Source: Aquitalea sp. LB_tupeE
Lineage (GTDB): Bacteria; Pseudomonadota; Gammaproteobacteria; Burkholderiales; Chromobacteriaceae
Assembly (NCBI RefSeq): GCF_013391415.1
Contig: NZ_JACAXB010000025.1
Span: 1-47,052 of the forward strand
Reading direction: 5' to 3'
Length of the DNA stretch: 47,052 nt
In this document: piece by piece, positions 32,531 to 40,254 of the stretch
Numbering within the stretch: the first letter of the stretch is position 1
Layout of the letters: each line of letters begins with the position of its first letter
The notes under the pieces: generated by a model
The model's database searches: none
The model's input: only the letters and a program-made list of their open reading frames with translations
What the model was told of the DNA's origin: nothing
Program-made: the position numbers and the translations under genes

Positions 32531-33113
32531 TATTTCGACCACTGTTGGTGCGGATGTGGCGCATGTAAGCCAAGCGGTTGCAGGCCGTTTGAAAGAGTTT
32601 CGCAAGCATAAGAAGCTAACTTTAGACGAACTATCTAAGCGATCTGGCGTTAGTAAGGGTATGCTTGTCGAGATCGAAAAAGGCTATGCAAATCCTAGCA
32701 TTGCCATTTTGTGCAAGATATCTGCCTCGTTGGGCGTCTCTGTTGCGGATTTTGTCAATGTCTCGAGTAGGCCTACTATAAATATAGTTGGGCCAGAGGG
32801 CATTCCAACCCTTTGGAATGGTCCGCATGGAGGGTCTGCAAAGCTTCTTGCAGGTACTACAGGTCCAAGTATGATTGAACTATGGCGATGGCATATGTTG
32901 CCTGGTGAATCATATGAATCGAGTGGGCACCCAAGCGGGACATACGAGTTGATACATGTTCTTGAAGGGGAACTTCACCTGCAGGTCGGTGAAAATGATT
33001 TGACTATACCTTGCGGCTCATCTGCGATTGCTAAAACAGAAGATAGTCATTCTTATAGCTGCCTTACTGATAAGCCGGTAATTTTCATGATGGCAGTTTC
33101 TGAATTGCATTAG
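32514..33113 (+). CDS. XRE-family regulator with cupin domain
   Basis: 199 residues. The HTH reads LTLDELSKRSGVSKGMLVEIEKGYANPS. A cupin of about 100 residues follows (HMLPGESYESSGHPSGTYELIHVLEGELHL), with better conserved histidines than its paralog at 1325. It is divergent from the CtdA-like gene with only 43 bp between their start codons, the arrangement of a dedicated regulator. The ligand may be canavanine or a breakdown product; this is inference. Confidence 0.85.
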   Translation: MTKKVNISTTVGADVAHVSQAVAGRLKEFRKHKKLTLDELSKRSGVSKGMLVEIEKGYANPSIAILCKISASLGVSVADFVNVSSRPTINIVGPEGIPTLWNGPHGGSAKLLAGTTGPSMIELWRWHMLPGESYESSGHPSGTYELIHVLEGELHLQVGENDLTIPCGSSAIAKTEDSHSYSCLTDKPVIFMMAVSELH

Positions 33114-33190
33114 CTGGCCTATAGCCACTCGTACCTCCTTCTTTGCTCTAAAGTGAAACGAGTGCTAGTAGCTCACCCGGCAGGTTATCG

Positions 33191-33776
33191 CTACATAGAG
33201 GCCTGGGGCTGTGGGTGATACTCACTGCCTTTGGTGAGAATCGCCCACATGACCCGGGCCAGCTTCTTGGCCAGCGCACACACCACGATGTTTGAGTGAC
33301 ATCGTCTCATAAGGCCTACCGTCCACTGTGCCATTGCGCTGCTCCAGCGTTCGGCATGCAGCATGATGATCTGAGCGCATTACACTAACTGTCGTCACAG
33401 TACTTTGTCGCCTTATTTACTGATGCCCAACAAGGTGGGCCGCCCGCCAGTCGAGTGTTGACGAGGCACCAACCCCAGTGAGGCAGCAAACTGGCGGGCA
33501 TTTCCATAGCCCTTGGCATTACTGGCATCAGCGGCCAGTTGACTGGCAGTGATCGGTCCTACTCTAGGAATGGTCATGAGGCGGCCTGCCACATCGTTAT
33601 TTTTTGCATCCGCAGCAATTTCATTATCAAGTTTTTCGATGAGTTGGCTCAGATAGTGGTAATGCTCAAACTGCCGTCCCAGCGTACGTTTGGCTGACAC
33701 GGGCAAGTCAGTGTGCGAATCCTGCAAAAATACCGGCACTTGTTTGATTCCCCGACTGCCTACTGGCAGAGCAATG
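33191..33776 (-). pseudogene. IS110-family element remnant
   Basis: The minus strand encodes the middle and C-terminal transposase parts: ALPVGSRGIKQVPVFLQDSH, LMTIPRVGPITASQLAADAS, RQFAASLGLVPRQHSTGGRP, then after a frame break RRCHSNIVVCALAKKLARVM and a stop at 33191. The N-terminal catalytic part ends exactly where the IS5 element begins, so IS5 inserted into it. Confidence 0.8.
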
Positions 33777-34817
33777 GGCTTTGTTGCACAAATCAGTTAA
33801 AGGGCGAGCCGCCCCAATCCCCAGGCGGACTTGTCTCATGCGGACCGTTTGCGGTGTGCCCAAGGCTGGAAAGCGATTTAGAATCGTTGTACAGATTTTA
33901 AGCTCCGCCACCTGCCGGTCAAAGTTCCGCGACTTGACGCAGTCTGGCAGCAATTTGAAATAGTGTATCTTCGTTTCGACCAAGCTGCGGCGATGGTAGC
34001 CACTCCACTTTTCCTGAGTGTGCGCCCCAGATACTTCACCGAGCGTAGCGATTCATTACGAGCCTGATTGCCCTGTGAATTCCCTTTCCAGAATTGGCCA
34101 TTTCGACCTGGGGGAATGATGGCTGCCGCCCCGTGCTCTGCAATCGTTGCGTGACATAGGTGTGTGTCGTACGCTCCATCCGTGGTCATCGTCACCAGTC
34201 CCTCTGCCGCCGGAATTTGCGATAGCAGCTCTGGCAGCATCGTGGCATCGCCGGTGCGATTGTCGGTCACTTCCATTACTCGGATTTCCAGCGTTTGCGC
34301 ATCAATTCCCAGATGCAGCTTGCGCCATTGGCGGCGGTAGTCAGTGCCATGCTTTTTCACCTTCCATTCGCTTTCACCCATCATCTTGATGCCGGTGCTA
34401 TCCATTAGCAGATGCAAGCAACCTTGTTTTTTCTGCACCGGAATGCACACTTGCAGGTCCTTCTGGCGGTGGGAAAGTGTACTGAAGTCGGGGACGGCCC
34501 AGTCAAGCCCAGCCAGGCGCAGCATGCTTTCGACGATACCGGTGGCTTGCCGTAGCGCCAGGCCAAACAGGCATTTGATGGTGAGACAGAACTGGATGGC
34601 AGCATCGGAGAAAGTGGGCTGCCGTCCCCGTTTGCTGGTAGCCGGTAGCCGGAGCCAACCAGTTCATGCCTTTGTCGAGCCAGAGAAGGAGTTGCCCGCG
34701 TGTTTGAGGGACTGGTTGTAGGACTGCGAGTTGATAGTTTGGTACTTGGGGGGGAGGGGCTTGCTCATGCTGTCATTCTACCGGATGGGTGCAAGCCCTG
34801 ATTTGTGCAACAAAGTC
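33777..34817 (-). mobile_element. IS5-family insertion sequence, copy 1
   Basis: About 1041 bp with terminal inverted repeats GGCTTTGTTGCACAAATCAG and CTGATTTGTGCAACAAAG. It is almost identical to the copy at 45112-46142. It split an older IS110 element on its left and separated the XRE-cupin gene from a strong terminator at 34830. Confidence 0.9.
33786..34768 (-). pseudogene. IS5 transposase with several frameshifts
   Basis: It starts MSKPLPPKYQTINSQSYNQS and continues in shifted frames through LLLWLDKGMNWLAPATG, RQPTFSDAAIQFCLTIKC, then DWAVPDFSTLSHRQKDLQV, HLLMDSTGIKMMGESEW (catalytic D), TDGAYDT (second D) and a C-terminal RRSLVETKIHYFKLLP in yet another frame. At least three frame changes are needed, so the protein cannot be made intact from standard translation. 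Confidence 0.8.
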
Positions 34818-34829
34818 ACTGGTTCTCTG

Positions 34830-34857
34830 ACCACCCCGCTTAGCGGGGTGGTTTTTG
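34830..34857 (+). terminator. Strong GC-rich terminator
   Basis: ACCACCCCGC-TTA-GCGGGGTGGT followed by TTTTTG. It points rightwards and probably ended the XRE-cupin transcript (or an earlier gene) before IS110 and IS5 insertion. Confidence 0.85.
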
Positions 34858-34946
34858 TGGCTTAAGGAAAACCTTAGTTACTAGATATTAAAAATCAATT
34901 CTTGATGATGTATCGAAAGTAAAATATTTAGGGAGAATACGGTCAG

Positions 34947-36413
34947 TTAGCTATTAATTGCATCGTGAATTGCTAATTTCAATTTATCAATTATCCATGG
35001 GGCATCACTTTCTGGAGTGTTGGCAAATCCTATAACTAATCCATTTAAATCTTTTCTGGAGATTGCGTAAGTTGAAAGTGCGGGGGTGTTAATTCCATAG
35101 GAAAGCGCGAATTGAGAGACTTTTACATCGGATACATTTTTTTTAAGATTTGCAATGAAGTGTAAGCCAGCACCATGGTCAACAACATCTACTAAATAAT
35201 TTATTTTCCTTAGCTCATTTGCAAGTGCAATTCTTCGTGAGTTATAAATTTCTTTTAATTTTCTGACGTGACTTGCTAGATAGCCACCATCTATAAAGCT
35301 GCATAGTATCGCCTGCGTTTCAATGGCAACATGTCTGTCACAAACAACACGTGCAGCTACAAATGCATTTATTAGATCTTTGGGTACAACTAAATATCCT
35401 ATACGTAACGCCGGCGCAAGAATTTTACTGAAGGTACCTAGATAAATAACACGACCAATAGTGTCTAAGGTATGCAATGAACTCACAGGATCACCTAAAT
35501 ATCTAAATTCACCATCGTAATCATCTTCTAATATCCATGCGTCTGCGTTGTCAGCCCACCGTAGAATTGCATTTCGACGTGATAGGGTTTGAGTAGAGCC
35601 TAAAGGATAATGGTGAGAAGGAGTAACCATTGCAAGCTTAGCATTACCAGAAATTAACTCTCCTGTGATAGTATCCAAGCCCCCACTATCCACTGGAATG
35701 GGAATAATTTTGGCGCCACTTGAAGAAAGTGCATTGCGACCTGAAATATAGCCAGGATCTTCAACCCAGACACTATCACCAGGATCTAAGAGAACTCGCG
35801 CGGTCGTATCAATACCGGCCTGTGAGCCTGCAACAATTAATACTTGAGTTGGGTCGCAGAAAACTCCACGTGCTGCTGCAAGGTAAGTTGATATTGCTTT
35901 TCTAAGGGGGAAATACCCACCAGGATCACCATAAGGGAGAAGCTCTTTGGGTTCAGATCTCCAAAAACGACTTGATAAACGTGCCCAAATATCAAATGGA
36001 AATTGGTCAAGAGCTGGTAATCCCGGAGTTAAAGGTAATTCAGAATCTGCTATAAATCCTATTGTCGAATTCAATGCGCGCTGACCTCGGCTTGAGGGCA
36101 TTCTTTGTGTATCGCTTTCGGTCTCTAATAGTTTTAAGCTGTTATTAATGTGCGCTACAAAAGTACCTGATCCCCTACGTGTTTCCAAAAGACCTTCAGC
36201 ATGTAATTTTTCATATGAAATAGAGACAGTATTTCTCGAAATTCCGAGATCTAAGGCTAGCTCTCTTGTTGGTTTTAGGCGAGTTCCCGGTTGCATTTTT
36301 CCTGATGTAATCATGTCCCTAAAATGAGAAACAAGTTGCTCTTGCAGTGGGATTTTTCCTTCGCGCTCGAGTGAAAAATTACTCCAAATTGGATAGGTTG
36401 GATTATGTTTCAA
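34947..36413 (-). CDS. MocR/PdxR-type GntR regulator with aminotransferase domain
   Basis: 488 residues. The N-terminal GntR winged helix (GKMQPGTRLKPTRELALDLGISRNTVSISYEKLHAEGLLETRRGSGTFV; landmark only) is fused to a fold-type I aminotransferase-like domain with SQAGIDTTARVLLDPGD, EDPGYISGRNAL, the PLP-lysine motif YLGTFSKILAPALRIGY and LEDDYDGEF. MocR proteins use PLP and amino-acid ligands to regulate a divergent gene, here the DapA-family lyase at 36582. The direct repeats in between fit. Confidence 0.9.
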   Translation of the reverse strand: MKHNPTYPIWSNFSLEREGKIPLQEQLVSHFRDMITSGKMQPGTRLKPTRELALDLGISRNTVSISYEKLHAEGLLETRRGSGTFVAHINNSLKLLETESDTQRMPSSRGQRALNSTIGFIADSELPLTPGLPALDQFPFDIWARLSSRFWRSEPKELLPYGDPGGYFPLRKAISTYLAAARGVFCDPTQVLIVAGSQAGIDTTARVLLDPGDSVWVEDPGYISGRNALSSSGAKIIPIPVDSGGLDTITGELISGNAKLAMVTPSHHYPLGSTQTLSRRNAILRWADNADAWILEDDYDGEFRYLGDPVSSLHTLDTIGRVIYLGTFSKILAPALRIGYLVVPKDLINAFVAARVVCDRHVAIETQAILCSFIDGGYLASHVRKLKEIYNSRRIALANELRKINYLVDVVDHGAGLHFIANLKKNVSDVKVSQFALSYGINTPALSTYAISRKDLNGLVIGFANTPESDAPWIIDKLKLAIHDAINS

Positions 36414-36424
36414 TTTAGCAGCCT

Positions 36425-36537
36425 AAAGTGGACTCACTGTTTAATAAAAAGTGGAGCTACATGTACTAGTTATAGTAGATTAAAATATTATAAATAGAAA
36501 TAGTTATATCTAATTGCGTGATAAGTATAACGCAAAT
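36425..36537 (+). promoter_or_regulatory. MocR/DapA-family divergent control region with repeats
   Basis: Two direct AAAGTGGA copies (36425-36432, 36448-36455), two direct TAGTTATA copies (36467-36474, 36501-36508) and an inverted repeat AATTGCGT / ACGCAAAT (36512-36537). MocR regulators usually bind direct repeats spaced along one face of DNA. One pair probably serves autoregulation and the other activation of the lyase gene. Confidence 0.5.
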
Positions 36538-36581
36538 ATATTTCAGTAAATTATTAATTATATTAAAATTAAGGAGTTTCT

Positions 36582-37478
36582 ATGTTTTATGGGTTGAGTG
36601 CTTTCCCCTTGTCTCCATTGCGAGATGGTAAAGTTGATGAAAAATCATTTTTGAAGATTCTTAATCGTTTAGTAACTACAAAAGTTGACTCAATTGGTGT
36701 TCTTGGGTCGACGGGGAGTTATATGTATCTTTCAAAAGATGAAAGAAGAAAGATTCTTGAACTTAGCATGGATGCTGCTGGTGACATTCCTGTAATTGCG
36801 GGTATAGGTGGTTTAACTACACGTGATGTTTTGAATTTTGCTGAAGATGCACAAAAACATGGAGCTAGTGCTGTGCTACTCGCCCCAGTTTCGTATCAAT
36901 CTTTAACAGAAAATGAAGTATATGAGATGTACAAGTCAGTAACTAGCTCACTATCAGTTCCATTGTGTATATATGATAATCCTGGAACAACACATTTCGA
37001 ATTTAGTGATTTGCTATATAGTAAGATATCATCTTTGCCACAAGTTGGAGCTATAAAAATACCAGGAATTTCTTTAGATATTGAAGCAGCTAAATTGAGG
37101 ATGGCTACTATCCGGAAGTTTGTTACCGCTGACGTTAAAATAGGGATAAGTGGTGATTCATGTGCGGCAATAGGACTGACTGCTGGCTGTGATCTTTGGT
37201 TTTCAGTTATAGGTGGATTATTTCCTGAAATTGCACTTGGTATAGCTAAGGCTATACGCAGTGGAAATGTAGCTGAGGGGCTTAGTATATCTTCAAGTTT
37301 AAGTAAGTTGTGGGCGATGTTTGATAAGTATGGTGGAAGCTTGCGAGTAATTTCTGCTGCTGCTGAGTTGATTGGTGTTGCTGGTGAAAACTCATTGCCA
37401 TTACCTATATTGCCAATTAGTAAGTCTGATCGAGTATATTTGATGGATATACTCAATGAGTTGAATGTTGTTAAATAA
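36582..37478 (+). CDS. DapA/NanA-family lyase, divergent member
   Basis: 298 residues, ATG after AAGGAG. The TIM-barrel pyruvate-aldolase signs are GVLGSTGSYMYLSKDERRKIL in place of the usual GTTGE, APVSYQSLTENEVYEMY with tyrosine, YDNPGTTHFEF, and the Schiff-base lysine in GAIKIPGI. The altered phosphate/carboxylate loop (GSTGSYMYL) argues against true dihydrodipicolinate synthase and for a catabolic 2-keto-acid aldolase or dehydratase. It is controlled by the divergent MocR gene and followed by a LysE-type exporter. Confidence 0.82.
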   Translation: MFYGLSAFPLSPLRDGKVDEKSFLKILNRLVTTKVDSIGVLGSTGSYMYLSKDERRKILELSMDAAGDIPVIAGIGGLTTRDVLNFAEDAQKHGASAVLLAPVSYQSLTENEVYEMYKSVTSSLSVPLCIYDNPGTTHFEFSDLLYSKISSLPQVGAIKIPGISLDIEAAKLRMATIRKFVTADVKIGISGDSCAAIGLTAGCDLWFSVIGGLFPEIALGIAKAIRSGNVAEGLSISSSLSKLWAMFDKYGGSLRVISAAAELIGVAGENSLPLPILPISKSDRVYLMDILNELNVVK

Positions 37479-37485
37479 TTTAACA

Positions 37486-37514
37486 AATGCCAATTGCTAA
37501 TTGGCATTATTTTA
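37486..37514 (+). terminator. Terminator between DapA-family lyase and LysE gene
   Basis: AATGCCAATT-GCT-AATTGGCATT followed by ATTTTAGTT. The exporter gene starts only 27 bp later, so it either relies on read-through or has a promoter within this hairpin region. Confidence 0.75.
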
Positions 37515-37540
37515 GTTAAAATTCGTATGGAAAATAAATT

Positions 37541-38155
37541 ATGAATGTAACATTGCTAACATTGTTTGTTGTTTATATGACAGTCATGATTACCCCGGGG
37601 CCAAATTTTATGGTGGTGGCTCAAACATCTACAATTTATGGTTGGAAAAATGGAATTCTTACCGCAACAGGAGTTTCTGCTGGTAGTTCAATATTGGCGA
37701 TACTTGCAATTACTGGAGTTACTTCATTCTTATTAAAATACAGTACTATTTATATAAGCGTAAAATTGCTTGGAATATCATACCTTTTGTATATTTCATA
37801 TCGTTTTTTTATGCAAGGCAGAAATTGTGCTTCTTTGGAAGCTAATAATTCTTTAGTGGAGCCGGTAAATTCATTTAGTCATGGATTGTTGACTAACTTA
37901 ACCAATCCGAAGGCTTTAATGTTTTTCATAACCGTTTTTACATCTATTTTAGATTTATCAACAACATATGCTCTTAAAATTAAATGCATTGCTATGATCA
38001 GTTTGTGTTCATTTGTGTGGCACTTTTTTTTGGCGATTGTTTTCTCATTAAAAATGATAAGAAAAATATTTAGTAAGAATTTCGGATATGTTTGTTATGG
38101 ATCTTCGGTAATCATATTTATTTTTTCTATTTTATTGGTCAGAACGATTTTTTAA
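37541..38155 (+). CDS. LysE/RhtB-family amino-acid exporter
   Basis: 204 residues, six predicted helices, and the family start LFVVYMTVMITPGPNFMVVAQTSTIYGWKNGILTATGV (landmark: PGPNFM). Position after an aldolase and MocR suggests export of a product or toxic analogue. It is only distantly like the RhtB-type gene at 26197. Substrate unknown. Confidence 0.85.
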   Translation: MNVTLLTLFVVYMTVMITPGPNFMVVAQTSTIYGWKNGILTATGVSAGSSILAILAITGVTSFLLKYSTIYISVKLLGISYLLYISYRFFMQGRNCASLEANNSLVEPVNSFSHGLLTNLTNPKALMFFITVFTSILDLSTTYALKIKCIAMISLCSFVWHFFLAIVFSLKMIRKIFSKNFGYVCYGSSVIIFIFSILLVRTIF

Positions 38156-38165
38156 GAGAAATTTA

Positions 38166-38203
38166 CACCTTACTTAACAGTGAAGGTGGGTTTTGATTTT
38201 TGT
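38166..38203 (+). terminator. Probable terminator after the LysE gene
   Basis: CACCTT / AAGGTG arms (38166-38171, 38183-38188) followed by a T-rich run (GGTTTTGATTTTTG). The stem is short, hence moderate confidence. From here to 38399 no gene was found. Confidence 0.55.
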
Positions 38204-38399
38204 CAAGTATTATGAAGTGTGCTCATGATTAATGAGAAACTGTATCTTTTTTTGTTGTCGAAACTGTTATTGAATACCTGGTAATTTTCTGAGTAAGCTT
38301 ATGCGGGTGTAAGTAATTTTCTCTATTAAGTTATCTGTGAATATTTATTTAAAAATTTTATAATATTTGCTTTTATATTTTAATTCTCCTATAGAGTGC

Positions 38400-38609
38400 T
38401 TTCTATTGAAATTAATGCCATTTCATCTGAAAGAAAATCAGAATTGATTTCTTTAGTAAATGAGGATTGTGGTGCGTGCCATTGCGGACTATTGAAAAGG
38501 GGGGGGCTCCATTAAATGGACAATCTTTGATATTAAAAACAGCTAATGAAATTATTGCCACCATTCTGAATGGAGTCTATTGAACACCTATGCCTTCTTG
38601 GAGGCCGTA
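38400..38609 (+). pseudogene. Decayed nirC-like cytochrome interrupted by IS3
   Basis: Reading frames give NAISSERKSELISLVNEDCGACHCGLLK, then after a one-base shift in a G8 run PLNGQSLILKTANEIIATIL, a TGA, and TPMPSWRP at the IS boundary (these fragments are landmarks). This follows NirC at 19785 block by block (SLVKEDCAACHGGLLKGG, NGSPGTPMPPW). It carries a frameshift, an in-frame stop and an IS3 insertion at 38610, so it is dead. It shows that a second d1-type locus once existed here. Confidence 0.8.
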
Positions 38610-39545
38610 TGAACCGCCCCGGTTTCCGTGGAGGCTATTTGGTTAAGTCCTGCCGACAAGACTGCCTGATTGGCACGTTGCTGGTAGTAGTTTGCCTCAG
38701 CTTCCGCTGGTGGAATATAACCGATTGGGGCCAGCAACTGATTATGGTTGAACCACGAAACCCATTCCAGCGTGGCAATTTCCAGTGATTCCTTGCTCTT
38801 CCATAGGGCGCGTCGATGGATCAACTCCGCCTTGTACAAACCATTGATCGTCTCGGCCAAAGCGTTATCGTAGCTGACCCCTTTATTCCCCACCGAGGGC
38901 TCAATACCCGCCTCCGCGAGACGCTCACTGTAACGTATGGAGCCGTACTGAGAACTACGATCCGAGTAATGGATAAGCGCGCCCTCTCGCTCGGGCTGAC
39001 GGGCCCGCAAGGCCTGCTCCAGTGCATCCAGTACGAAGTCCGTATGTATTGAACTACTCACACGCCAACCAACGATCCGACAGGCAAATACATCAATGAC
39101 AAAGGCCACATACTGCCAGCCTTGCCATGTCGAAACATAGGCAAAGTCAGAGACCCAGAGCTGGTTCGGACGATCAGCCTTGAATTGACGATTGCCCCGA
39201 TCCTGCGGACAGGGTGCCGCCTGGTTGCTGATAGTCGTACGCATCACCTTGCCGCGGATGACACCGCGCAGACTTTGGCGACGCATGAGCCTCTCGACGG
39301 TGCAGGATGCCACCACCACACCTTCCCGGTTTAGTTGTCGCCAGACTTTGTCAGCACCATAGACCTGCAGTTTAGCCTGCCACACCCGCTCAATCAGCGG
39401 GATTAAGATGCGGTCACGCCGAGCGCTGACAACAAGTCCGGATTATGCCGTTGTGCCGCATAACGACGATAGCCTGACGGGGCGACCTGCAAGACCGTGC
39501 AGATCGGCTCGACCCCGAAGGACTCCCTGTGTGCGGCGAGAAGGG
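38588..39545 (-). pseudogene. IS3 orfB transposase, frameshifted near its N-terminus
   Basis: The main frame (38588-39420) has QLWVSDFAYVSTWQGWQYVA, IHYSDRSSQYGSIRYSERL and NALAETINGLYKAEL with the DDE residues. The N-terminal part (ESFGVEPICTVLQVAPSGYRR) is in another frame, a shift near 39415. The frame reads through the inverted repeat, and its stop lies in host DNA at 38588, outside the element. Confidence 0.8.
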
Positions 39546-39922
39546 CCCTCAGGACTTGAGTCGGCGGTAGAGCTCCGCCTGGGCGAAAAACGTGCTCGCT
39601 AGTTTCTGAATCTCGTTGGCGCGGCGCAGTTCTTTAAATTCGCGCTCCAGTTCCTTGAGGCGCTGCTTCTCTGCAGTCGTGGGGCCGGTGCGCAGCCCGG
39701 TATTGCGTTCATGCTGCCGGAGCCAGCCATGCAAGGTCGGGGAAGCACAGCCGATCTTGGCGGTAATGGATTCAATAGCAGACCACTCGGAGGGGTATTC
39801 GCCTTGACTCTCCAGCACCATGCGCACGGCGCGCTCATGAACTTCCGGGGAGTACTTGATGGGTTTCTTCATGGCTCCATTCTCTCAAGAGTTGGAGCCT
39901 CCACCAAACCCGGGCCGGTTCA
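38610..39922 (-). mobile_element. IS3-family insertion sequence, second type
   Basis: About 1313 bp with imperfect inverted ends TGAACCGCCCCGGTTTCCGTGGAGGCT (left) and the matching TGAACCGGCCCGGGTTTGGTGGAGGCT (right, complement); the common core is GTGGAGGCT. It inserted into the nirC-like gene. Flanking triplets GTA and GTT differ, so no clear target duplication remains. Confidence 0.88.
39549..39872 (-). CDS. IS3 orfA (HTH component)
   Basis: 107 residues: [20 protein letters not shown], an HTH ([20 protein letters not shown]), and a coiled-coil tail ([33 protein letters not shown]; landmark only). It is intact. Confidence 0.88.
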   Translation of the reverse strand: MKKPIKYSPEVHERAVRMVLESQGEYPSEWSAIESITAKIGCASPTLHGWLRQHERNTGLRTGPTTAEKQRLKELEREFKELRRANEIQKLASTFFAQAELYRRLKS

Positions 39923-39936
39923 GTTTTGCCCCTTTT

Positions 39937-40242
39937 CTATTTACTAGTCTGTCCTGAATAATATTCAGCGATTGATTTAATTGTTACGTCATCAAGCGAT
40001 GCTGCCATGTTATTCATAATGGGATCTTGGCGGCGTCCTTCTCTAAAATCTTTAAGTTGCTTCACAATATAGGTTGATTTTTGACTAGCCAAATTTGGAT
40101 AGTTTTCCATGGTACTTACTCCACCTGTCCCGTGGCAGGCAACACAAAGTGTCGTTGCAATTGACTGTCCTTTCGATAGAGAGTTATCTGCAGATGCATA
40201 GCATGAAATGCTCAGCAATACGATGCTAATTATGTATTTCAT
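39937..40242 (-). CDS. Class I c-type cytochrome (c553/c554-like)
   Basis: 101 residues with signal peptide (IISIVLLSISCYASA), CVACH near residue 35, the NYPNLASQKSTYIVKQLKDFREGRR block and a Met candidate in PIMNNMAASLDD. It is close to the cytochromes at 10890 and 11255. It begins 12 bp after the cd1-like paralog 2 stop, the same order as in the first locus, so it should be the electron donor of that enzyme. The IS3 lies 14 bp downstream of its stop. Confidence 0.87.
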   Translation of the reverse strand: MKYIISIVLLSISCYASADNSLSKGQSIATTLCVACHGTGGVSTMENYPNLASQKSTYIVKQLKDFREGRRQDPIMNNMAASLDDVTIKSIAEYYSGQTSK

Positions 40243-40254
40243 AATATTACTCCA

